DNA from: Erysipelotrichaceae bacterium
GTDB lineage: Bacteria > Bacillota_I > Bacilli_A > Erysipelotrichales > Erysipelotrichaceae
Reading direction: 5' to 3'
Assembly: GCA_019415435.1 (NCBI GenBank)
Contig: DXZE01000002.1
Coordinates: forward strand, 1,754 to 42,705
Length of the DNA: 40,952 bases
Below are positions 15,898 through 22,948 of this stretch, one piece after another (the stretch's first letter is position 1; the number at the start of each line of letters is the position of its first letter). Under the pieces are notes generated by a model. That model was not told the origin of the DNA. It did no database searches and saw only the letters and a program-made list of their open reading frames with translations. The position numbers and the translations under genes were made by a program.

Positions 15898-16374
15898 ATG
15901 GCTGAAGATAAAAAGATATATGTCACTGAAAAGGGTTTAAAAGACCTGCAGAATGAATACGATAATCTTGTTCATGTTGTCCGTGAAGAAGTGAAGGCTG
16001 AACTTGCGGAAGCACGTTCTCAGGGCGACCTTTCCGAAAACGCCGACTATGATGCAGCACGTGAAAAGCAGTCTGAAGTAGAATCCAGAATTGTTGAACT
16101 GGAAAACATGCTGCAACCTGGTCATTATGAAATCATTGATACATCCAAAGGCGGCAAGAATATTCATATCGGTTCTACTGTCAGAATTGAATTCATGGAT
16201 ACAAATGAAACAGAAGAGTATTCTATTGTCGGTTCTACCGAAGCTGATCCTCTGCATGGCCGTATCTCTAACGATACTCCATTAGCACAGGCTATCATGG
16301 ATCATAAGGCAGGAGACGAAGTCAGAGTACCGGTTGCCAAGCCTTACAAGGTAACGATCGTTTCTGTTAAATAA
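15898..16374 (+). CDS. greA: transcription elongation factor GreA
   Basis: Rescues backtracked RNA polymerase by stimulating transcript cleavage through the secondary channel. The 158-residue protein has an N-terminal coiled coil with the conserved tip QGDLSENADYDAAREKQ, whose acidic residues act in cleavage, and a C-terminal FKBP-like domain with the signature DPLHGRISNDTPLAQA and AGDEV. Length is standard. AAGGAG eight bases upstream supports ATG 15898; it has its own extended -10 promoter. Confidence 0.97.
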   Translation: MAEDKKIYVTEKGLKDLQNEYDNLVHVVREEVKAELAEARSQGDLSENADYDAAREKQSEVESRIVELENMLQPGHYEIIDTSKGGKNIHIGSTVRIEFMDTNETEEYSIVGSTEADPLHGRISNDTPLAQAIMDHKAGDEVRVPVAKPYKVTIVSVK

Positions 16375-16376
16375 TT

Positions 16377-16396
16377 TCGTGGAATTCGCGATTTTT
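16377..16396 (+). terminator. weak terminator after greA
   Basis: Five-bp stem TCGTG / CGCGA (one G-T pair) around GAATT, followed by five T. Weak, so readthrough into comEA is plausible. Confidence 0.45.
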
Positions 16397-16424
16397 CCGG
16401 TAATACATAAGCAGGAGGTTTCCT

Positions 16425-16898
16425 ATGAAGCAACTGCTTATTTTTTTATGCCTGTTGATACTGGCAATCGGGGTAGATATTAAACCCGCTGATCTTGAAG
16501 AGATCAAAACCGATACAATTCATGTCACAATGCGTGGTGCTGTTAAAAACAAAGGCAGTACGGAACTTACAATGTATACCACCTTGCAGGAAGCTTTGGA
16601 TAAAGTAGGACTGGAAGACAATGCGGATACATCGTTGCTGAATCCTGATCTTGTCTTAAAGGATCATGATGTTATCTTTGTGCCTTACAAGAAACAGGAA
16701 GGGGAAGTACAAAGAATATCAATTAATACCGCCAGCAAGGAAGAATTATGTACTTTACCAGGTATTGGTAAAGGAACAGCCGATAAAATCATAGCTTATC
16801 GTTCTGAACATCTTTTTCAGACAATTGAAGATCTGATGAAAGTAAAGGGTATTGGTCAGGTAAAGTTTGATAAATTAAAGGATCTGATTACCTTATGA
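16425..16898 (+). CDS. comEA: ComEA DNA receptor protein
   Basis: Membrane-anchored DNA-binding protein of the competence uptake machinery. One N-terminal hydrophobic anchor (residues 1-18) is followed by an SLBB-type beta domain (IHVTMRGAVKNKGST, TLQEALDKVGL) and two helix-hairpin-helix motifs (INTASKEELCTLPGIGKGTA and DLMKVKGIGQVKFDKL). At 157 residues it is short for ComEA but has all parts. AGGAGG supports the start. The comEC start overlaps its last four bases. Confidence 0.93.
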   Translation: MKQLLIFLCLLILAIGVDIKPADLEEIKTDTIHVTMRGAVKNKGSTELTMYTTLQEALDKVGLEDNADTSLLNPDLVLKDHDVIFVPYKKQEGEVQRISINTASKEELCTLPGIGKGTADKIIAYRSEHLFQTIEDLMKVKGIGQVKFDKLKDLITL

Positions 16899-18832
16899 AA
16901 ACAATCAGAGAGAATCCTGCTTTATTCTGTCTGCTTGTTTTCCTGTATGTATGCTGTTATGAAAAATACAGATATACTGCTTTAGTCTGCTGTCTTGCCT
17001 TATGGCTATTGCGTACAAAAGATAAGAGTGTCATTGTAGTTGGGTTACTTCTTATTACTCTATGGATTCCACGCTATGACGCATCTGAAATCCATATGCA
17101 TACTGGTAAGGCCGAGATCGTTAATGGTTCCTATGCCATCCTTTCAGATCGTAAACAAAAGGTATTAGTCTATACGGATAAGCCTTTGTATATCGATGCT
17201 GAATACAAAGTAGAAGGTCCTTATCAGAAAATCACAAAAGAGAATGGATTCTATCGTTTTGATTATGAAAGATGGGCTTCTTCCTATGGTGTTTCTTATT
17301 GTGCTGATGAAGGACAGATAAGCTTCGTTAAAAAGCATCATTCCTTCCGGTCTTTCTTACAGAATCAGATTCAGAAAGCAGATGAAAAAGACCAGCCGCT
17401 TTTATACAGATCTTTATTGAATATCCGTATGAAAGATTATGAAGAAGAATGGTTTTACGCAAATGGTTTTTCATATGTAGGCATACTCAGTATTCTGAAT
17501 GTCATCCTGGCCCGTTTTATCGATTGGAAGAAAAGAAACAAGATACTGATAGCTGTATCTTTGTTTCTGATTGTTGTATACAGATTCCCTTTGTTAGTTG
17601 TACAGTCACTCTTATTCCGGTTGTTATCCTATACGGATTTAGATCCGAAAGAGAAAACAGGAATCTGTTTAGGTATTATCATGCTTGTTTATCCATCACA
17701 AATTTATTCTCTTTCCTTTCTGATACCTGCTTTATACAGAATATCTGTTTTCTTTACAGAACATCGGAAGTTAATCTGTTTTAACGGGATACTGATGCTG
17801 CAGTCAGTGTTATTACATGCGATGAATCCGGTTATGAATCTCTGTTACAGATTCTTACAGAAACTGTATGGTTTATTATGGTTTTTAAGTCTCTTGTCTT
17901 TATTCCTGCCATTTGTTCCGATAAGACTATTAGATCCATTTCTATCGTATATCCTGCAGGTTTTATCTTTGTTTGAAATACCTGGCAGTATGTTTGGAGA
18001 GGGACTGTTATTCTTTATCCTTCTTGTTATTGTATCTTTAAAAAAGAAATACTTTCATCAGTTTGTCTGTATCTTATTACTGGTGTTTCAGATCACTGGG
18101 TTATTTCATCCGTTTATGGAATTAGCATTTATCAATATTGGTCAGGGTGACAGTATCCTGTTACGTGCGCCTTTAAACTCTCAGAATATACTGATTGATA
18201 CAGGCAAGCCATCTGCCTGGAATGCTTTGGATGATTATCTCAAATCAGAAGGGATTCATCATCTGGATACATTGATTATTACCCATAGTGATAATGATCA
18301 TTCCGGCAATAAGGAAAACATCGAAAAGAAATACAAGCCGGAACATGTGATTACGACCCATAAAGATAAAACTATTTCTGGTATCTTTACCCTGTATGAT
18401 CTTAACAATACAGATAGTGATAATGAGAATGCTTCTTCTATTGTCAATTATGTAAAGGCAGGTAATCAGAATGTATGTCTGATGGCAGATGTCGAACAGG
18501 ATCAGGAAAATGAGATTGCAGAAAAGTATAACCATCTCCATTGCAATATTCTGAAGTTAAGCCATCATGGCTCCAAAACCGGCTCTTCGGATGAATTTCT
18601 TGATACAGTAAGACCAGATCTTGCGGTTATATCCGCTGGTGCCTATCGTATCTATCATCATCCTTCTGAAGAAACCATGCAGAAACTATTGAAAAGACAT
18701 ATTCCGTATTGTCTCACGAGAGATGCAGGTGATATCCGGATTGTATTTCTTCCTTTTGGAACATTTCTCATAACTTCTGAAGGAAATACCGCATTCTTAA
18801 GAGGACAGATCAGCGATCGTGGTATAAAATGA
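16895..18832 (+). CDS. comEC: ComEC/Rec2 DNA channel protein (divergent, short)
   Basis: Polytopic protein that passes single-stranded DNA across the membrane in natural transformation. The 645 residues are shorter than Bacillus ComEC (about 776). Regions seen are N-terminal membrane helices and an OB-like DUF4131 segment (about 55-150), a competence domain of hydrophobic helices (about 180-410), and a C-terminal metallo-beta-lactamase-like nuclease domain starting AFINIGQGDSILL. That domain has THSDNDHSG and LSHHGSKTGSSDEF intact. The usual HLLAISGLHI motif of the competence domain is not visible: the aligned stretch reads NGFSYVGILSILNVI. Function as a channel may be altered. The ATGA overlap couples it to holA. 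Confidence 0.85.
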   Translation: MKTIRENPALFCLLVFLYVCCYEKYRYTALVCCLALWLLRTKDKSVIVVGLLLITLWIPRYDASEIHMHTGKAEIVNGSYAILSDRKQKVLVYTDKPLYIDAEYKVEGPYQKITKENGFYRFDYERWASSYGVSYCADEGQISFVKKHHSFRSFLQNQIQKADEKDQPLLYRSLLNIRMKDYEEEWFYANGFSYVGILSILNVILARFIDWKKRNKILIAVSLFLIVVYRFPLLVVQSLLFRLLSYTDLDPKEKTGICLGIIMLVYPSQIYSLSFLIPALYRISVFFTEHRKLICFNGILMLQSVLLHAMNPVMNLCYRFLQKLYGLLWFLSLLSLFLPFVPIRLLDPFLSYILQVLSLFEIPGSMFGEGLLFFILLVIVSLKKKYFHQFVCILLLVFQITGLFHPFMELAFINIGQGDSILLRAPLNSQNILIDTGKPSAWNALDDYLKSEGIHHLDTLIITHSDNDHSGNKENIEKKYKPEHVITTHKDKTISGIFTLYDLNNTDSDNENASSIVNYVKAGNQNVCLMADVEQDQENEIAEKYNHLHCNILKLSHHGSKTGSSDEFLDTVRPDLAVISAGAYRIYHHPSEETMQKLLKRHIPYCLTRDAGDIRIVFLPFGTFLITSEGNTAFLRGQISDRGIK

Positions 18833-19872
18833 CAGACATGGGCATATTGATTTATACAGGTGATGATCAGTACCGGATGGAGAGTCAGCTTCATGATCTT
18901 TTAAAGAAGTATAAGATAGACAGAGATCATACGATCTATATCGATGCGGATGATCCTAAGCAGTTTAATATAGACGCTGCCATGATGGAGTGTGATTCAT
19001 ATTCTCTGTTTGATGAAGACCGTAAAGCTGTCATTTTACGTAATCCGTATTTCTTAACCCAGGGGAAAAGAAAACGGGCAGCCAGTACCAAGACAACAAA
19101 GAAAAACAAAGAAGAGGAACATGTACTTTCTGTTTTGAAGCAATATCTGGATCAGCCTAATGATAATGCTTTATTAATATTCTATTGTCATGATCAGAAC
19201 TATTCTTCTGTAAAGAAAGGTTTCAAACTGCTTGAAAAGTATCATATAGAAACCGTTCACTTTGATGAAATCAAAGAGAAGGAATTTCCTGCCTATGCAT
19301 CTAAGGAACTTAAAAAGTATGGTCTGACTTTAAGCAGACAGGCAATGAATGAATTATTGGGCAGAGTCAGAAATGACACGATGCTGTTACATAATTCCAT
19401 AGAAAAGTTATTACTGTATGGCAAGAAAGAATATGATCAGAATGATATCCGTCATCTTGTATCTGTTAATCCGGATACGGATATCACTACACTTGCCGCA
19501 AGGATTGCCAAAGGGGATCTTGAAGGGAGTCTGGAAATCATACAGGAAATGATCTTGGGAGGATATACATATATCACCTTAATTTCATTACTTGCCAGTC
19601 GTTTCCGCATGTTTGCAAACATCCGTTTATGTCATGAAAAAGGCATGAGTAATGATTCAATTGCCGCAAGAATGCATATTACATCCGGTTATGTTTACTA
19701 TCTGTCCAAGGATTCATCTATGGTATCTTCTAAGACAGTATTAAGATGGTTAAAGGAACTTGCCGATTTGGATCAGGCATGCAAACAGGGAAAGACTGAT
19801 CCACAAGACGGGTTTATGACTTTTATATTGAAGAATGTTAAAAGTCAGAGTGTTTCCTACAGGAGTCTTTAA
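18829..19872 (+). CDS. holA: DNA polymerase III subunit delta
   Basis: Clamp-loader subunit that opens the beta sliding clamp. The 347-residue protein shows the AAA+-like N-domain (ILIYTGDDQYRMESQLHDLL), a basic linker with KRKRAASTKTTKKNK, and the C-terminal collar-domain helices (GDLEGSLEIIQEMILGG, LISLLASRFRMF). It starts at an ATGA overlap with comEC; a second ATG three codons later (18838) is possible. The comEC-holA order is common in Firmicutes, so the location is expected. Confidence 0.93.
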   Translation: MTDMGILIYTGDDQYRMESQLHDLLKKYKIDRDHTIYIDADDPKQFNIDAAMMECDSYSLFDEDRKAVILRNPYFLTQGKRKRAASTKTTKKNKEEEHVLSVLKQYLDQPNDNALLIFYCHDQNYSSVKKGFKLLEKYHIETVHFDEIKEKEFPAYASKELKKYGLTLSRQAMNELLGRVRNDTMLLHNSIEKLLLYGKKEYDQNDIRHLVSVNPDTDITTLAARIAKGDLEGSLEIIQEMILGGYTYITLISLLASRFRMFANIRLCHEKGMSNDSIAARMHITSGYVYYLSKDSSMVSSKTVLRWLKELADLDQACKQGKTDPQDGFMTFILKNVKSQSVSYRSL

Positions 19873-19873
19873 C

Positions 19874-20356
19874 ATGGAGAAAGAACATATCGTACATCCA
19901 TTTCCACCTGTTTATGATCATGAAAGCAGGGTATTGATACTGGGTTCTTTCCCGTCCGTTATCTCTAGAAAACAGAACTTTTATTATGCTAATACGCATA
20001 ACCGTTTCTGGCCTGTTATGGAACAGTTATTTGATGATCCTGTTATTGATAAAGAAGCATTCTGCCACACGCATCATATTGCCTTATGGGATGTGATCCA
20101 TGACTGTACAATCAAAGGCTCTTCGGATGCTTCCATTACGGATGTTACCGTTAATGATATTGCCTCTCTTTTACCAGATACACATATCCAAGCAATATTT
20201 ACTACCGGTAAAAGAGCAGGATCTTTATATGATAAATATGTTTCTTTAGATATAGAGCATATCAGTCTGCCATCGACTTCCAGCGCCAATGCATCCATGC
20301 ATCTGGAAGACTTAGTAGAAAGCTACCGCATTGTTAAGGAGAAATGTCATGAATAA
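19874..20356 (+). CDS. DNA-deoxyinosine glycosylase (UDG family 6)
   Basis: Base excision repair glycosylase of the Mug/hypoxanthine-DNA glycosylase superfamily, removing deaminated adenine (hypoxanthine) from DNA. The 160-residue protein has motif 1 LILGSFPSVISRKQNFYYAN followed by NRFWPVM, and the C-terminal motif 2 LPSTSSANA; both are typical of this subfamily. Start at ATG 19874 because AGGAG lies at 19861-19865; an upstream start at 19835 would add 13 residues overlapping holA. The stop overlaps the U32 gene start by eight bases. Confidence 0.85.
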   Translation: MEKEHIVHPFPPVYDHESRVLILGSFPSVISRKQNFYYANTHNRFWPVMEQLFDDPVIDKEAFCHTHHIALWDVIHDCTIKGSSDASITDVTVNDIASLLPDTHIQAIFTTGKRAGSLYDKYVSLDIEHISLPSTSSANASMHLEDLVESYRIVKEKCHE

Positions 20357-22514
20357 AGTTGAATTATTAGCCCCGGCAGGAAATATGGAATCCTTAAAGG
20401 CTGCGGTATATGGTGGTGCAGATGCTGTATACCTGGGCCTGAAAACATTCTCCGCAAGAGCCTTTGCGGGTAACTTTTCTCATGAAGAGTTCCAGGAAGC
20501 TGTTTCCTTTTGTCATGATTGTAATGTCAGGATCTATGTCACAATCAATACCATGCTCTATGAAACAGAAATAGAGAAGGCAAAGGAAGAAGTAGATTTC
20601 CTGTATCACAATGACTGCGACGGTATTCTTGTACAGGATATGGGTTTGTTTGATTACATCAGAAAGTGTTATCCGGACTTTGATGTACATTGCAGTACCC
20701 AGATGCATATCCATAATATGGACGGGGTCAGACTCATGCAGAAGCTTGGTGCCAAAAGAGTTGTATTAGCCCGTGAGACACCAATAGGAATCATCAGAGA
20801 AGCCTGCAGGACAAATATGGAAATTGAAGTATTTGCCTATGGGGCTATCTGTATTTCCTACAGTGGTCAGTGTCTGATGAGTGCTTCCATTAAAAACAGA
20901 AGTGCTAACAGGGGTATGTGTGCACAATGCTGCAGATTAAAGTATTATCCAAAAGAAGGAAAGCATTTTAAGGAAGGGGATTATATCCTTTCTCCCAAGG
21001 ATCTGAATGTCATTGATCACCTGCCAGAGTTAATTGAGGCAGGGGTATCTTCCTTTAAGATAGAAGGCAGAATGAAACGGCCGGAATATGTCTGGTTAGT
21101 TACCAGAACATTCCGTGAAGCTATTGATGCCTATTACAATCATGAAACCTATCATGTTTCAGAAAAGAGAAACAAGGAACTGTTATTAATGTTTAACAGA
21201 GGGTTCTCGGATGGTCATATGTTCCATGCGGATACAAAACAGCGTATGTCACAATACCGTCCTAACCATCAGGGTATCGAAATCGGGAAAGTTCTGCATT
21301 ACCACAATGGTATGGTAGAAGTGAAGCTGTCTGATACACTCTACCAGCATGATGGCTTAAGAATTATCAATGAACCATATGATACAGGCTTAACAGCGGT
21401 TAAGATCTATGATCAGAAAAACAGGCTTATCAATGAAGCACATGCAGGCGATATTGTGACATTACTATGTCACAGTAAGCCTGCCCCAAAACCTGGTCAG
21501 GTATTAAGGAAGACCAGTGATGCCCGTCTTCTGGAAAGCATCCGTGAAAAGATGGATGTTTCTTTAAAGAAAGTACCGTTGACCTGTACCTATACCGCTG
21601 AGATTGGTAAACCATTTACTGTTACCTATCAGGATGAAAGAGGCAATAGTGTTTCTGAAAGCAGTCAGGAAGTATGTGAGAAGGCATCCTCTTCACCAGT
21701 TAATGATGAAAGAATTCATAAGGCATTGGAAAAAACAGATGTATATCCTTATGTTGTTAATTCCTTTACAGGACATGCGGATAACATCTTTATTCCGATA
21801 TCCCGATTAAATGAAATCAGAAGAAATGCATTATTACATCTGCATGAATTACGCATGCATACCCATATAAGACAGGGTAAAAAGGAATACTATTCTGATG
21901 TACATGAAGTAAAACCATTATTTGACCGGCTTTTGATTCAAAGTGATACAGAAACAGAATACAAAGGTATTTCCAGCATGCAGGAAAGCTATGATTCAGA
22001 TCATTTCTTACCTGTTATTCATCAGAATATGAATGACAAGAAAGAAATCCATCATGCCGTAATTGGATCCGTCAATGATCTGTATCATGATATATCGCAT
22101 AGTCTTGCCGGAATGACATGCAATGTTGCCAATTCCTATGCGGCAGCCTTCTATCTCGAACATGGTTGTGATGGCGTCATCCTATCCAGTGAAATGAATG
22201 GTATACAGATACAGGAGACATTACAGGCATTCCAGGAAAGGTATCACTTCCATCTCTATGCCTATAAACTGGTATATGGACGCAGAACCTTAATGTATAT
22301 CAAGGATGGCTTCTATGAAGATCATACTTTGTCTAAGATGCAGGATCTTCATGGCAATGTATATCCGTTAGTCTATGCAGATGGTGTAACAGCAATACTG
22401 GAGCCGCATCCATATGTATCGGATAATCCGGATTGTTATGGAAGCTATGTCATCCTGCATGATGAAAAGAATCAGAAAGAAATAGTGGAGGAAGCTTATG
22501 AAGAACTTTTTTAA
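20349..22514 (+). CDS. peptidase U32 family protein (RlhA-like)
   Basis: U32-family protein. Characterised relatives are RlhA and TrhP, which hydroxylate RNA bases (23S rRNA C2501 and wobble uridine tRNA) and carry an Fe-S cluster; some members are called collagenases. The 721-residue chain opens with ELLAPAGNMESLKAAVYGGA. It has the U32 signature around EVFAYGAICISYSGQC and SANRGMCAQCCRL, with cysteines likely binding iron-sulfur, and a DUF3656-type C-terminal part. ATG 20349 is chosen over the TTG at 20331 because AAGGAG lies at 20336-20341. The mscL start lies inside its last 17 bases. I favour RNA hydroxylation over proteolysis as inference. Confidence 0.85.
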   Translation: MNKVELLAPAGNMESLKAAVYGGADAVYLGLKTFSARAFAGNFSHEEFQEAVSFCHDCNVRIYVTINTMLYETEIEKAKEEVDFLYHNDCDGILVQDMGLFDYIRKCYPDFDVHCSTQMHIHNMDGVRLMQKLGAKRVVLARETPIGIIREACRTNMEIEVFAYGAICISYSGQCLMSASIKNRSANRGMCAQCCRLKYYPKEGKHFKEGDYILSPKDLNVIDHLPELIEAGVSSFKIEGRMKRPEYVWLVTRTFREAIDAYYNHETYHVSEKRNKELLLMFNRGFSDGHMFHADTKQRMSQYRPNHQGIEIGKVLHYHNGMVEVKLSDTLYQHDGLRIINEPYDTGLTAVKIYDQKNRLINEAHAGDIVTLLCHSKPAPKPGQVLRKTSDARLLESIREKMDVSLKKVPLTCTYTAEIGKPFTVTYQDERGNSVSESSQEVCEKASSSPVNDERIHKALEKTDVYPYVVNSFTGHADNIFIPISRLNEIRRNALLHLHELRMHTHIRQGKKEYYSDVHEVKPLFDRLLIQSDTETEYKGISSMQESYDSDHFLPVIHQNMNDKKEIHHAVIGSVNDLYHDISHSLAGMTCNVANSYAAAFYLEHGCDGVILSSEMNGIQIQETLQAFQERYHFHLYAYKLVYGRRTLMYIKDGFYEDHTLSKMQDLHGNVYPLVYADGVTAILEPHPYVSDNPDCYGSYVILHDEKNQKEIVEEAYEELF

Positions 22515-22887
22515 TGAATTCAAAGAATTTGCATTACGTGGAAATGTCATGGATATGGCTGTTGGTGTTATCATCGGTGCTGCTTTCCAGAGCATTATCA
22601 CATCCTTTATTGATAACATCATCAATCCAATCATCGGTTTGCTTGTACAGGTAGATTTCAGTGACTGGGTCATTTCCATGGGCACTATTGATCTGAAGAT
22701 CGGTGCCTTCATCAGTACGGTTATCAATTTCATATTGATGGCATTTGTCTTGTTCTTAATGGTCAAGGCTGTAAACAAGCTTCATAAAAAACCAGAAGAG
22801 AAACCAGCCGAACCAGTTAAGAGTGATGAAACAAAGGCTTTAGAAGAAATCATAGCTATTTTAAAGGAAGATCATTCTGCAAAGTGA
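22498..22887 (+). CDS. mscL: large-conductance mechanosensitive channel MscL
   Basis: Homopentameric membrane channel that opens under membrane tension to release osmolytes after osmotic downshock. The 129-residue protein has the family start FKEFALRGNVMDMAVGVIIG (TM1), a short extracellular loop, TM2 (FISTVINFILMAFVLFLMVKA) and a C-terminal helical bundle. Overlaps the U32 gene by 17 bases with GGAGG inside that gene. The extended -10 for smc follows, so this probably ends the operon; no convincing terminator is seen. Confidence 0.96.
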   Translation: MKNFFNEFKEFALRGNVMDMAVGVIIGAAFQSIITSFIDNIINPIIGLLVQVDFSDWVISMGTIDLKIGAFISTVINFILMAFVLFLMVKAVNKLHKKPEEKPAEPVKSDETKALEEIIAILKEDHSAK

Positions 22888-22914
22888 TGTATTCTTTCAG
22901 CCGTGTGTGATTTT

Positions 22915-22923
22915 TGATATAAT
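22915..22923 (+). promoter_or_regulatory. extended -10 promoter of smc
   Basis: Perfect TGA-TATAAT. No good -35 match, which is common for extended -10 promoters. The start near 22930 precedes AAGGAG (22938-22943) and ATG 22949. Confidence 0.6.
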
Positions 22924-22948
22924 CACTAGCGGTATTTAAGGAGAAAAA

